Origin: Diospyros lotus
Lineage: Eukaryota; Streptophyta; Magnoliopsida; Ericales; Ebenaceae
Length of the DNA: 64,000 nucleotides
NCBI RefSeq assembly: GCF_014633365.1
Contig: NC_068345.1
Coordinates: 11,168,058 to 11,232,057, forward strand
Direction of reading: 5' to 3'
The position numbers were made by a program, and so were the translations under genes. Position 1 is the first letter of the stretch. Each line of letters opens with the position of its first letter. Under the pieces are notes generated by a model. It did no database searches and was not told the origin of the DNA. It was given only the letters and a program-made list of their open reading frames with translations. This document shows, one piece after another, positions 1 through 11,460 of the stretch.

Positions 1-259
1 AACCCATACATGTCACTTCTAGCATTTTATGTGTATGACCTCGTCGTGGATTTGATGGTCCTATCAAACAAAATAGGAAATGTCGTGTTCCTAACCATCT
101 TGAGTTTCATTTACACCGAACCCTTGAATTCTTAAGAATTACATCTTTGTCCTCAAATTCTTAAATATCAATTGATAAAATAGTCTAACATTTCAAGATT
201 GTTAGATCTTGAAAAAAGGGGGCACATTCTCTGATCCCAATTGATAGAATAGTCTAGTA
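1..259. other. AT-rich flank, nothing recognised
   Basis: No open frame, RNA or repeat terminus can be supported here. The stretch around 200-259 may belong to the old reverse LTR that follows, but its outer border could not be fixed. Confidence 0.3.
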
Positions 260-379
260 ATGGCACCACATACCAAAGAAAAGGGTAAATTGAATGATTA
301 AAAATTTAAATTGAGTTTGAAATTTTTTTCTCAAATTGTGAGGTTTTAGTGCAAAACGATGGTATTTTAATATGATGTT
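260..379 (-). repeat. Left piece of reverse copia-type LTR (LTR-A)
   Basis: The segment around 283-320 (gggtaaattgaatg followed by a-rich sequence) matches the reversed LTR 3' end seen at 12770 and 19910 (gggtgaattgg). It is the left fragment of an LTR whose remainder resumes at 1735. The two pieces were separated by the solo LTR at 380-1729. The outer left border is uncertain. Confidence 0.45.
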
Positions 380-1729
380 TGTTGAGCCAACTTGCTCATA
401 TTAATTAAGTTTTGATGATTAATGAAAATATTTTTATGATATAAATATATTTCTTTTCCATATAAAAAATAAATTTATTTTGAATTAAAAATAGGTACAA
501 AGAGTAAATTTATTTTGAATTAAAGATAGATTGTCTTTAGACATATTTCCTATTTTTGATCATTTATGTCTCAAAAGTTTATATTTGAATTTTCATTTAT
601 TGATAGATATTTTTATTACTTATGCAAAAAGTATATCTATTTTGAATTAAATGAGAGAAGTACTTTTATATATGTTTTCTCTTTTTCATACAAAAAGTAA
701 ATTTATTTTGAATTAAAGAGACTTAGTTTTAAACATGTTTTCTTTTACTCATACAAAAAGTAAATTTATTTTGAATTAAAGAAGATTACTTGTAGACACG
801 TTTTTTTGTTTTAATCATTTATGTTTCAAAAGCTTATATTTGAATTTTCAAATCTTGATTTCTTATGCAAAAAGTAAATTTATTTTGAATTAAAGGTGAG
901 ATATGTTTTCTTATTATTTGATTAAGTCTAAACATTTTTTGAATTTCAAATTTTATATTAATAATTTCTTTAGTGGCAAAAATGCTTATAAATACCCCAA
1001 ACTCATTTTTTAAATATCCATTGCACATATTACACATCCAAAACTCTCAAAAGCTCTCAAGCTAATTTTCAAGCATTCTAAGGCTCTCAAGGATTCATTA
1101 TTCATTCACCGAAGAGCCACAAGGCAATAGGAGAAAAATTATTCAAGTTTTTTACGAGAAATCCTAACTTCTCCATTTGAGGTTACAAATTTATTTATTT
1201 ATTTAAATATTATTATCTTGTATAATTTGTTTTTTATTGCTTATTTGTGTCCAAGTGTGGACAAATTATTTGTAACATTTAAATTACTATTGTGGATTGT
1301 ATAGGTTTTGTAGATCCGTTAAAATCTAGGTGAATCTAGTTTCCAAGGTAAGTTAATGAGAAACCTTGGTATAGTGGTTGCCTAGAACCCATTGTAATCT
1401 ATGTGTATATCTAGTTTCCAATATGAGTTAGTGTGGAAATCTTTGTGATTTTGATTTAGTGGAACCCCAAGGGTGGTTAGATCTTGGGAAAGTGGACTAG
1501 GTGTATGTGAAGACACCAAACCACTATAAATTGTATTGTGTCTCATTGTATTTATTTTTGTTATATCTTGTGGCTTATGTTTATTATTAATTTCAAATAT
1601 AATTTGTTATATTTATCAAATATATATTTTTTAATAAAATCATTAATCAAGAATATTTATTAAAATTGAGAAAAAATTTAATCACTCAATTCACCCCCTC
1701 TTAAGTGGTCATACCCTAGGGGACCAACA
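380..1729 (+). mobile_element. Solo LTR, Ty1/copia SIRE-like
   Basis: The element begins TGTTGAGCC and ends GGGGACCAACA, with TGTTG/CAACA terminal inverted repeats. It is bounded by the perfect 5-bp duplication ATGTT at 375-379 and 1730-1734. The 1350 bp contain six copies of a ~28-bp AT-rich motif, then a TATA box (TTATAAATA near 987), then a U5-like end with the 'caattcaccccctctta' signature seen in SIRE/Maximus-type LTRs. No internal domain flanks it, so it is a solo LTR left by LTR-LTR recombination. The family name is inferred. Confidence 0.85.
462..896 (+). repeat. Six-copy 28-bp motif array in LTR U3
   Basis: Six imperfect copies of a motif with core gtaaatttattttgaattaa lie near 462, 501, 621, 689, 750 and 863. 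They sit 50-120 bp apart and all lie upstream of the TATA box at about 987. The placement resembles repeated enhancer units in LTR U3 regions; function is inferred. Confidence 0.8.
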
Positions 1730-1734
1730 ATGTT

Positions 1735-2820
1735 AATCAAAATCAATTAAATGGAAATAATTGCAAATGAGACATAAGTGATTTAGAGTGGTTTCGCCAA
1801 ATGGCCTAATTCACTACCTTTGCTTCTCACTAAGAATTTTAAACACTTTACTGAAATCATCGATTTGATCTCAAGTAAACTCTTTAGTCTCAAGACTAGA
1901 AATACAACCTCCTACATTGTAAAGTAGGCTCTCTAGCAACCTTGCTTAGCAATTACAAATAATTTATAATAAGAGATGAATCTCTCAAAATTAAATACAA
2001 AGCTTCAAATCAAATGATATAAATTAAGAATAAAGCCTTTGAGAGAAAAATTTGAAAATAATTGAGCACTTGAGTATATTTTGAACACTTGAAGCATGCA
2101 ATAAAATCTATGGCCATTAAATGCTCCAACCACTTGGTATTTATAGCCTTCACCAACCATTTGAATTCCATAGTCATTAGTTGCCATTAATGAGCTGTAA
2201 AAATAGCAGTTAAAGTGTTTTGCAACGAAACAGTCGATAGGGTTAGAGATTGATCGATCGGTTAGGCCAAACCTTAAGGGATCGATTGACATGAAACCTA
2301 AAAATGATCGACAGGGCTAAAGACGGTCGATCGATTTTTATACAGTGGCCGTCGATTACACTTGGCCGAGAGCATTCATTAAACCAATCAATAGGTTATG
2401 AAATCCGGTCGACAACTAGGGTAAAAACTGTTGACTGCTCTTCAGGGGCGGTCAATAGTTTGGCCTTGCACTTTAAAAGTTTAGCTTCATTTTTCAAGTG
2501 CTTCAAAAATCAATTTTGATAAGTCAATTTTAAATGATTGTTTAGACATAAAATCTTGGTTTTCCAAATGCCATTAAGAGATTTGAAAATAAAGTTTTTG
2601 GCATTGGATTGATATTGATTTTCATAATATGAAATTGATTTTTGATTAGGTGCGTATAGGACTGTTATATTTAATGAAACCTCAAATTTGGCCCAAGGCT
2701 GGGAGGCTTGGACTTATAGATGACGTAGGTGCACCTTTGTATAAAAACATTTTAACCAACTTGTCTTTGTAAAATATTATTGTTTTTTATCATCAAAATC
2801 AAAATAAAAGAGCAAAACAA
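1735..2820 (-). repeat. Right piece of reverse copia-type LTR (LTR-A)
   Basis: Read on the minus strand, this has the layout of the LTRs at 12744 and 19889: a start containing 'ttttgatgat' (from about 2800), a gtcgat/gtcgac-rich block (2225-2460), a TATA box (tatttata on the plus strand, 2139-2146), then the conserved 'tctcactaag' and 'tctagtctcaagactag' segments. It runs into the decayed gag at about 2815. No convincing TSD pair was found, so the borders are approximate. Confidence 0.55.
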
Positions 2821-3495
2821 CACATTCTAGAGACTAAAGATTTGAATGTCTTATCTTTTGATAAATTGATTGGATCTCTCATGACTTATGAAATTATGAT
2901 AAAGAGAGAAGATGGTGAAGATTTGAAGAAAAATGATATTTTTTTTGCTTTCAAAGTATCGCAATCTTCAAGTGGGGATGAAGAAAGTGATGATGATGGT
3001 ATAAAAATTCTCACGGGGAAATTCAAGATATTTATTAGAGGGAATAAGTTGGTGGACATAAAAAAACTTAAGGGAGAAGAAGGATAGGGGGACCAAGGCA
3101 TTTGAGAAATCAAGTGTTTTGGGTGCAAAAGGTCAAAACATATCAAAGCTAAAAATCCATTGATCAAGAAAAGTGAAAAAAAATCTAATTAGAAAGGCCT
3201 TGCAACTTAGAGCGATGAAGATCCACATCAAGGAATGAATCAAGTGATAAAGAAGATCATAACATTTGTTTGATGGTTTAACATGAAACCCTCGAGGTAA
3301 TATTTCAAAATTTTAATACTTTAGAAGATAATTTCTCTTTTGAAGAATTATAAGATACTTTTGATGAACTAGCCCATGATTTTAAGAAATTAAGTTTGAA
3401 AAAGAAAATATTATGTTTAGAAAATGAAGTAAACTCTTTGATTTATATGACTTCAATTTTCTATACCTTCAACCAAATTTGTTTTCATTATTAAA
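2812..3495 (+). pseudogene. Decayed copia gag (SIRE-like) fragment
   Basis: The reading frame from 2812 gives ILETKDLNVLSFDKLIGSLM, the conserved gag core of plant SIRE/Tnt-type copia elements (the family pattern is LDELIGSL). A basic segment (KFKIFIRGNK) follows, and then a damaged zinc knuckle, CFGCKRSKHIKAKNP, in which the last cysteine is lost. Stops near 3085 and 3190 break the frame, and a Leu/Lys-rich tail continues to about 3490. The 5' part of gag is missing where it meets LTR-A, and no pol follows. It is a dead relic; any protein would be a truncated capsid precursor. Confidence 0.7.
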
Positions 3496-3528
3496 GGGGA
3501 GTTATTGTTTTATCTTTTTTGTAGAATA

Positions 3529-3943
3529 TGTTAGCTTAAAAGGGGTGAATTAAGCTTTTTCACCCTTTCAAAAAAAACTTAAATCAAAATGAAATTAAAA
3601 ATGCAGCATACACAATGTAAAGTGATTTAGCTTAAAAGCCTTGTCCACCTCCTTGGGTCCTCTCTAAGGATTTTAACAAATCAATTTTACCTTGGTAGCT
3701 TTTGAGCATACTCTGTTGCTAACCGTTACACCTTGGGTCCTTTTGAGCATACTCTAGTACTAAAAGCTTCACGTGGCCATCCTCTAAATCTCTCTCTTTT
3801 AAGCAGAATGGCCAATATGGTCAACCACGTGATGCTCCCGGTTGACTGATTAAAGTAGTGGACCACTTCACGCATCAGTCGAATGGTTGTGGCCAGTTCC
3901 ACAAAGCTACTTTATCATATTGCGCTTCGGTCCCACAATTAAT
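3529..3943 (-). repeat. Reverse LTR-like sequence (LTR-E), left part
   Basis: It starts TGTTAGC followed by 'aaaaggggtgaatt', resembling reversed copia-type LTR ends elsewhere in the window. It contains two copies of 'tttgagcatactct' (near 3705 and 3740). The hAT element at 3944 interrupts it, and it resumes at 8118. The far border was not found, so it is unclear whether this is a solo LTR. Confidence 0.45.
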
Positions 3944-4371
3944 CAGGGCTGGCAATTCGGGTTGGCGGGTCATAATCGTGCCGTGTCAAGACACACGTAT
4001 AACACGTATCAGGCTAACTCGAACACGACACGTTTAATAATCGTGTCAAATTTCTTAAACACGACACGTTTATTAAACGTGTAACACGACACGACCCGTT
4101 TAACTCGTTTAATTAAATGTGTCGTGTCGTGTCACATGTTAACCTGTTTAACCCATTTAATTAAACGTGTCATATCGTGTCACCTGTTAACCTGTTTAAC
4201 CCGTTTATCACACACGACACGACACGGTAACCCACTTATTAAACAGTCATGACACGTTAACACGACACGACACGTTAACACAAATAAAAACCTATTAACA
4301 CGAGTAAAACACCTTTAACCTGTCAAAATATGAATATGAGTACTCAATAATCAACACATAATAAAAGTCAT

Positions 4372-4989
4372 CTAATATGCAAAATAAAATACAATCACCC
4401 CAGTAATAAAATAAAATACAGTCATCCAACAATAAAATAAAATACAGTCATCCAATAATAAAATAAAATGTTCTAAATTAGATATTACTTTGGTGCATCT
4501 CATTGACATATCTTTGTTCAACAACAATTGCCCAATATCAGCAATGTCTTTTCTAACACAAGTTTTACTATGGCGTTTAAGATTACCTGTCCCATACTTG
4601 CTTTCACAAATAAATATGGCACCGCATTTCTTACATTTGCACCTTTGCTTTCCATCCACCGATTTCTCTATTAGTTTATCAAAAAACATCCACACTTGTG
4701 AAGTTAACTTCCTCTTGCGCTTTCCTTTACTATCCATTTTTGAAGTTCCATCAACTTTTGATTCTTCTAGCTCAATCACATTATCATCATCTTCATGTGT
4801 GCCTAATGAAGAAACAGACTGTGACTCAAGATTAACATGAATTCCATCGGGATCCATCTGCATATAGACATGACCTCGTACTAAATGTTTCTTTAAAGAA
4901 TGGCATTTAAAGAATAAGTTCTTCCAAATGGATATCCATGAATCCCATGACTTAGCATCCATACAAGTAATTTCAGGCACACTATGCAA
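4372..4989 (-). pseudogene. Truncated hAT transposase, BED zinc finger only
   Basis: The 205-residue frame holds a BED-type DNA-binding finger at about residues 95-148. It starts with a basic KGKRKRKLTSQVW segment, then has a CKKC pair and ends with a HSKTC pair. In plant hAT transposases this domain binds the element's subterminal repeats. The conserved post-finger segment IGQLLLNKD follows, and then the frame runs into a 26-bp tandem repeat and ends. The RNase H-like catalytic core and the C-terminal dimerisation domain are missing (full proteins are about 650-750 residues). The frame may be preceded on the minus strand by an exon or 5' UTR in the GC-rich block at 5776-6225. A DNA-binding-only product could in principle compete with active transposase; this is inference. 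Confidence 0.7.
4380..4472. repeat. 26-bp tandem repeat, about 3.5 copies
   Basis: Units built on aaaataaaatacagtcatcc repeat at about 26-bp spacing at the 3' end of the BED-finger frame. They encode the repetitive hydrophobic tail of that frame, so transposase homology ends here. Confidence 0.8.
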
Positions 4990-5105
4990 TTTATCTTTCC
5001 ACCATCAGATTGCCAAGGAAAGAAAAAATAAAAACAAGTGCATCTGGCATTTTATGTGATAGTAAGATTCCATTAAAGCTAAAAGGAATTTTTTTTTTAT
5101 AACTA

Positions 5106-5199
5106 AAATTTGGTCCATTTCTCAATTTGTGCATGTCATCCTTGTGCAAGGGCCATGTTAATGTTCTCTATATTGTTCCAATTTAATAAGATATGACAC
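5106..5199 (-). pseudogene. U6 spliceosomal snRNA pseudogene
   Basis: The minus strand reads aaattggaacaatatagaga, then aacatggcccttgcacaagg, then gatgacatgcacaaattgag, ending aaatggaccaaatttt. This follows plant U6 snRNA almost end to end through its central and 3' parts. The changes are mostly C-to-T or G-to-A, as in methylated, decaying DNA. The ACAGAGA box has become ATAGAGA, and the AGC of the catalytic triad region reads AAC. The first ~25 nt are diverged. It cannot be a working U6 gene. It lies inside hAT element 1, so it was either captured by the element or retroposed into it. Confidence 0.8.
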
Positions 5200-5775
5200 A
5201 GAGAATAGAACCAATAGAGACCCCTATGAGGAGAGTTGATATTAAGTAGAGGCTTGGAGACATTTATGTTTGATATTAAGTATATAGGCTTTACAAAAGA
5301 TGAGAAAATGGATAGAAATGAATAAAAATCTAGAATTTATGTAGTCCACCTCGTGTGATGTCATTGATGCTTGCCAAGTTGTTATTGTATAGAACAAAAC
5401 AAAATAAAACAGCAAATATGGCAAATAGTGTTGCCTTTGTATAAGTTGTTTCCCTCGTCGATTGAAAACCCCTCAGGTTTACAATTGTGCCAACCAAAAG
5501 GAAAGCAAAGATTTAATCATTTTCAAACTTCCCAGTTTTCCTAGGAATTCACCTCAACAGCATCGCCCAGAAAAATTTTCTACAAAATCACACATGGCGG
5601 AGAATTTCCATGAATTTTAAACCCACCAAATTTCAGAAACCAAATAACCAGTAAAATACCCTTTTTTGGTTTGAAATATCAAATACCTACAGAAATTGAA
5701 ACGGTTCAATTAAAAAGAAAAGTCTTATCTTAATTAACTACCAAACTGACTAGAACAAATGGAATCATCAAACTC

Positions 5776-6225
5776 TTAACCAAAGAGGGATGACCCGAGG
5801 CAAAGAGGGAAATTGAAAGGGGGGAGTTTAGCCTTACAGTTTCTTGAGGCAGCTGCGATAATGACTGGAGGCGGATCAGGAGGCGGTGACGGCGACCGAA
5901 GGCGGGAGACGAAGGCTGCAACGACTATCCGAGGCGGGAGACAAAGGCGGCGGCGAAGACTCGAGGCGGGAGACGAAGGCGGAAGAGGAGATAGAGGCAG
6001 CGAGGCGAGCAGGCGAGGACGAGCCACCGCTGACCGAGCAGCGAGAGATGGTGAAGGTGAGCAGCCGACGACGATAGAGAGGGCGAGGTGCGACGGAGCG
6101 AGAGAGGTAGGGCTAGCCGGCTAGGGCAACGAATGAAAGAGTGGGAGGGAGAAGGCGGCGACAGTCGGGGGGAAGAATTAGAGAGAAAGGGGGGAGTTTA
6201 GGGAATTAGGGTTTCGGGAATAAGG
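5776..6225. other. GC-rich block inside hAT 1 (probable 5' UTR/promoter)
   Basis: A sharp GC-rich island in AT-rich surroundings contains about three imperfect repeats of a unit with core cgaggcgggagac. Its edges read 'ggggggagttta' on the plus strand. Long frames on both strands here follow from composition and show no known domain. On the minus strand it lies upstream of the BED-finger frame, so a 5' UTR or promoter for the transposase is the simplest reading. Capture of host DNA is an alternative. Confidence 0.45.
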
Positions 6226-6663
6226 AAACTGGGTGGGGGGGTGAATTTGGTTTTTATTTTTATTTTTTGAAATATTTATTTGTTAAATATAAATAATATT
6301 ATTAATTATTTGATTAAAATTCATTAAAATAATTTATAATTATGATAATTAATAAAATAATAATCTAAAATATGGTTTGTTGCAACTTTACTCGTTCTTT
6401 GAATTTTGCACGAAAAAAATTTATGATTGGTAGAAAAAATATATATTTTGTGACAAAATTTAATCTATCACGATTATTTTACCATAATAAGCTAAAATTC
6501 TTATAATGCTCTTAGTTTATGAATCCATTTTGTAAAGTTTAGAATTCTTAATATGGTTTTTTTTTTAATCTTTATACATTTAGTTATTTTTTAGTTATCA
6601 TTATAATTTATAGATGTAACTAAGTTGATTGTTATAAAGTAATTAAAAAATTAATTATTATAA

Positions 6664-7201
6664 TTTTTTTTTATTAAATTCAAATTGGATTTGACCATAG
6701 TGCTAATATCTCATCATTGTTGATTGGAGATCAAATTTAGAGAAATGATATAACATCAATTAATAATTGCCCAAATGAATTTAGTGACTCTTTAATCGCC
6801 TGTGATCTTTAACCTGATCCAAACTCAAATTAGAGTTCCGAACTTCCCATCATCACAGATAACGTCTTACTCCCTAGTTTCTCCGATGCTACTTCTCTAC
6901 CTCACCCTGATGACACTAACAGTAGCCAGATGACACTCCCATATAACATCGATGAGTTGGGACCTGTCGTGTTTGGTAACTATCGTCATCATTAAGCATC
7001 GATTACGTTATCAGTTTTATAGTTTGTCTTTTTCTTTTAAAATAATTATATGGCTTAATTATTATAAACTTTTTTTTATTAAATTCAAATTGGATTTGAC
7101 CATAGTGCTAATATCTCATAATTGTTGATTAGAGATCAAACTTAGAGAAATGATATAACATCAACTAATAATTGCCCAAATGAATTTCGTGACTCTTTAA
7201 T
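6664..7201. repeat. ~132-bp direct repeats flanking a GC-richer island
   Basis: The segment at 6664-6795 recurs with only a few changes at 7071-7201 (core aaattggatttgaccatag). The ~275 bp between them are richer in GC and contain an open frame at 6834-6995 (54 codons with the stop, no ATG) ending in LPYNIDELGPVVFGNY and a stop. This could be a captured 3' coding end or a small repeat-flanked insertion. I recognise no domain. Confidence 0.6.
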
Positions 7202-8117
7202 TGAAAAATCCAATAATTTATTAAAAATTCTAATAAAATATATATGTATATTAGATTTATTTAAAAAAAATAACATAGTTAAATTTTAAAACTATTTGGT
7301 ATTTAAATTTATAACTTAGAGTTAAATTATTTAACAATTTATATTTGTGACTTGATTATGCAAATTTTTTAAGAGTTGATCCATGTATTACTATAAAGTT
7401 ATTATCAATCTTACACATTCATATAGGCTATTAAAAGGGAGAAAATTTAATTATTAATTCTAAAATATTATGAATAAGTCTTGATCAAATGTCTATTTCA
7501 TAGTGCAAGAGATTAATAGTTTGAATATTGTCACCCTCTTCCTCAATTCTCTCTCTCTTTATATGTATATATATATATATATCATTTTTATAAGTTTTTT
7601 AACCTTGAGATCCAAAAACTTAAAAATTTACATATTAGATCTACTAATTATAAATATTAAATTATAATCATATTTTTTTGAATATATAATAATTTTTTTA
7701 ATATTATAATTGTTTTTAATTTATTTTTTATAAATTAGTCTTAAACGTGTCATTTCGTGTATAATCGTGTTAACTTGTTCAGATCAACCCACTAACCCTT
7801 TTAATTAAACTTGTCATTTCGTGTATAATCGTGTTAACGTGTTCAAATCAACCCACTAACCCTTTTAATTAAACGTGTCATTTCGTATATAATCGTGTTA
7901 ACGTGTTCGGGTCAACCCGTTAACCTGTTTAATTAAACTTGTCATTTCGTGTCTAAACGGGTTAAGCGGGTTGACCCGCCTAAGACACTAAAATAACCGT
8001 GTCATAAATGGGTTGACCCGTTTATAACCCGAACTGGATTAGCCCCAACCCTAACCCACCTAACTCCGTGTCGTGTCGTGTCGTGTAATCGGGTCGTGTT
8101 AAAAATTGCCGGCCCTA

Positions 8118-8290
8118 CTATTAACTCTTAATAGCTTTTCTACTAACTCTTAATGGAACCAAGGCCCCTGTCAACTTTTAACAGTGTGCCCCACTAACTC
8201 TTAGTAGTCTCTCATATATATAGATCCATTCAGCTAACTCTTAGCTGCAACCAGTATCACTAACTGTTAGTAATGTGGAACACATTAACA
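8118..8290. repeat. Quasi-palindromic ctaactcttag array (LTR-E)
   Basis: Five copies of a quasi-palindrome with core ctaactcttag (ctattaactcttaatag, cagctaactcttagctg and relatives) occur in about 165 bp. The block resumes the LTR-like sequence interrupted by hAT 1. Its position parallels the gtcgac arrays in the other LTRs of this window. Confidence 0.65.
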
Positions 8291-10243
8291 ACAACAATTC
8301 ACTAATCCAATACATTACTCAGTATGCGTGTGAGTTTTTAGATTCATAACTATATAGCAATCAAGACATATCAATTTCTTGACATCGGTTAAACACTTCT
8401 ACCTGTTAAGATGATCTCTCCACATCCTTAGAGGACCTTGCAAGATCCTGAATATCTTCTAAGTATGACTTAGGACGATCATAATGGCAATGAAGTCTGA
8501 ACTTCATATGAACCTATTAAAGCTCTTTGATTACCATGCATTATAGTCCCTTCACTGACTAACATTCCGACCAAGTAAAAGTCCTAGACTGATTAAACTC
8601 ACAAGACTCGATAGCTATGTTAGATCTGGTACAATGTGATGAATGTAGTATTTCAGAACTCTTCTGACATCAAAAACTCTTTCCAATCATGCTTACCCTA
8701 GCCAGGAGATTTTCAATCACAACCAACTTAGACCACATAGGATGTTCACCCCCATTCAATAGAGGTCAATGGATCCCATCAACGAGTATTGACCTCCATT
8801 CACCATTGTACAAAGATCGCACAGAGAGCATACCCACATTTCACACAAGATGGTTCCGCTCAACAACAAATCCCTAACATCAGTGCATAAGATAACTCTG
8901 TTGGTTCTAGTTTAAGTACCAGATACACAATCAAGAACCAACAACAAATCATTAATCTATAAAGCCATGTGATCTATCGTAGGCTTCAAATTCAATTAAT
9001 GTTTAACTAACACTTACCCACATGTTTACTATCTACATATCTCATACAATGTGGCATATGACTCACCGCCCATTATCATTAGCATATCATGCTAATAAAT
9101 GGTATTAACCCATGTGTCAGTCCATAATTGATAAATTATATTCTCCTTCAAATAAATTTAAGGACCAAGAATTCCTTTAAGAAATCCTAAACTAAAAATT
9201 CTCATCACATCATTCTTAACTCTTAAGAATATGATCTTTACTAAAAAATCTAGGGATTCATTCATAAAAAAATACGGAAAGTGTGAATAAAGATATGACC
9301 TTATATTAATTATCAATATTACATCAATAGTGTCACTCACATACATCTCATGTAATGTAAATTTAATATTTAGGGCACTAACACTAACAAAGATATCCAT
9401 GATGCTCTAAGTCTAATGATCACATCTACAACTATTATTAAAATAATTTATTGACATACAAACTTACATCCATTTAGGTGATATTAAATCAGGTCAAATT
9501 TAGTAAATTTTTGTTCTTTTAAAAACACCACGTGCTTCTAATTGTCACCACACTAATGGATAGAGACTCACTTTTCTCTAAATGAGATAATATGGCATAT
9601 GCTAGTCTATTTAGATTATTAATGCCCAGTTAATATTCCCGTGACTAGCAACATTCTAGAAATAAATTATTTCAGAAAATTAGTCTCCAATTCTCAACTC
9701 TTGAGAATTAATTTTTTATATTTATTTCTATGACCTTTATATAAACAACACATGACCAAGCATGAAAAGTAAATAATGTTCTTTTAAAATAACATTTCAA
9801 TAATTGGAAATAATATTTATTACACATCATCCATATGTATCACTTCATGATTGGTTTCTAAAGAATAACTCTAACACCACTATGGTGGTAAAACTGAATT
9901 GTTAATACAATTGATAAATTATTAGAATTAAAGTACACTAAAGATTTATATTAAGCTCTTACCTTCTTGCATTATTCAATATATGAATAATTGGTTTTGA
10001 AATGAGATAAACTACAAAAATAGTACAACAAAAAGGATTGATTACTAAAAACAAAAAAAAATCACTTTTGTTTCAATTTTGAATTGGATTTTTAATTTTA
10101 TTAATATTAGTATCCTACTTCAAATTTATTTCAATTTTGGACAATTATGAACATTCCAACAGTGAAAACTATTCAATGTTAATACGGCTTAATGAGATGG
10201 CTAACATGGCTGTCATGTCAGCACGCAACTTGTTTGGAATCAT
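8291..10243. other. AT-rich repeat-like DNA, no gene
   Basis: No frame longer than about 80 codons and no known domain is present. The composition of 8291-8880 (c- and a-rich on the plus strand) looks like the continuation of an LTR. A short stem (ttggttct ... agaaccaa) lies at 8902-8943. I see no other structure. Confidence 0.3.
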
Positions 10244-10246
10244 TAA

Positions 10247-10761
10247 GGTTGCGTTCTCTTTGCTTTTCAATTTTCAGTTTTGAGTTTTGAATTCATTTTC
10301 AGTTTTCTGTTTTGGAAGTCTATTTTTAGAAAATTAAAAACGCGTTCTCTATGTCATTTTGAAAAACTATTTTTCAAAACAGAAAATTAGAAAACGCGTT
10401 CTCTTTGAAATTTTGAAAATATTTTTTAATGATATTTTATTCAATAAATTTGATTATTCAGTAAATTATAAATATTTAATGTTAATATATTATTAAAAAA
10501 ATATATACATTTTAAAGTTAATGAATTTTATAATATTTTTTCCATTACAATAATAAAATATGAATAAATAAATGTGTTTTGAGTTTAGAGTTTGTTTTGG
10601 ATGAAAACACTCAAAAAGATTTTTTGTTGTTTTGAGTTTTCTTTACAATTTTTTTTTGTTTTCAAAAATGCATTTTTAAAAACAATAAAAAGAACGCATT
10701 TTCATTATTTTAGAAAATTAAAAACTAAAAATGACTTGAAAACAGTAAAGAGAACGCAACC
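10247..10761. mobile_element. Tourist-like MITE (PIF/Harbinger type)
   Basis: This 515-bp element has terminal inverted repeats GGTTGCGTTCTCTTTGCTTT and, at the other end, AAAGAGAACGCAACC. The TAA trinucleotide flanks both sides (10244-10246 and 10762-10764), as in PIF/Harbinger insertions. The motif gcgttctcttt recurs inside both ends. There is no coding capacity. The superfamily is inferred from the 3-bp duplication and GG termini. Confidence 0.75.
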
Positions 10762-10979
10762 TAAAATTCTGGAATTATAATTTCAATTGGAGAGTTTTAA
10801 TGAATATTTGTATTTGAAATAGTAATAAAAAAAAAGTGTAAGAGTTGGAATTTCATTTATGCTCAAACTTTAGGATTAGAAATGTGATTAAAGTTGGTTG
10901 GTATTGTCAAAAAAAGAAATGGAATTCTTGTACTCCACTTATTTTTTATTTTATTTTCACAAATACCATTCTCCATTTT

Positions 10980-11460
10980 ATTATTTATTTTCACAAATAC
11001 CAATCAGGCCTGGCCCGATAAAGGCCCAAGACATTTATCGGCTCTCCAGTCCGATCTCAATCCCATACTTGTCAGCAGTGATCATCATCACCCATATACT
11101 TGCAACACTTTTGTACCCATTATAAGTTCAATCGGAATTCAATGCAGCATTTAATGAATGTTTCATCAGCACCACAGCTCTATTAGAAATTCCCATCGAT
11201 GCCAGATATTTTCGTCCCATCTCGCTGCAACACTTAAGGCCAACTTGTATGTCAGGGAACCCCTTTTTTCTCTATATAAGCCAGTCTGCTCATAGTGTAA
11301 GATATGTTCTTTTTAATCCATGAACATTCTGTCAACTAAATCTCTTACTCACTTCACTATCGGAGTGTTTGCAGGTGTTGCCACTCTTACTCCAATCACC
11401 AATACCAGTTCTGACGTTACTAGAATCTATCCATTCGATAATCTTTTTTATCGGAAAGAA
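10980..11460 (+). repeat. Ty3/gypsy LTR fragment (probable)
   Basis: A TATA box (tctctatataagcc near 11270) is followed about 60 bp later by tcttactcacttcactatcg and gagtgtttgcaggtg. This layout is typical of the R/U5 start of plant gypsy LTRs. The outer borders and the internal region were not found, so this is probably an LTR relic. Confidence 0.5.

Larger units (their letters stand above)
3944..8117 (-). mobile_element. hAT transposon 1, defective, with foreign inserts
   Basis: Terminal inverted repeats CAGGGCTGGCAATT (left) and TAGGGCCGGCAATT (right, reverse complement) enclose 4174 bp. The flanks caattaat (3936-3943) and ctattaac (8118-8125) match at 6 of 8 positions, as expected for an aged 8-bp hAT duplication. 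Both subterminal regions are filled with cgtgtcgtgtc and gttaac/gtttaattaa repeats, a normal arrangement for hAT transposase binding. Inside are a truncated BED finger gene on the minus strand, a GC-rich block, a U6 pseudogene and a duplicated segment. No catalytic or dimerisation domain remains, so the element is non-autonomous. Confidence 0.85.

Noticed and set aside
233..2826. Exact target-site duplication for LTR-A
   Set aside because: Candidate pairs such as ttctc/ttcta are imperfect and the terminus is ambiguous, so borders were left approximate.
3887..4084. 65-codon frame over the left end of hAT 1
   Set aside because: It crosses the transposon terminus and is made of subterminal repeats.
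5776..6124. Arg/Gly-rich frames on both strands in hAT 1
   Set aside because: Open frames on both strands of a GC-rich repetitive block are expected from composition. No motif was recognised.
6664..7201. Complete TRIM retroelement
   Set aside because: No primer-binding site, polypurine tract or TG/CA borders could be placed at the direct repeats.
3529..9700. Right border and duplication for LTR-E (gaata)
   Set aside because: Several gaata strings occur, but none follows a convincing ...CA LTR end.
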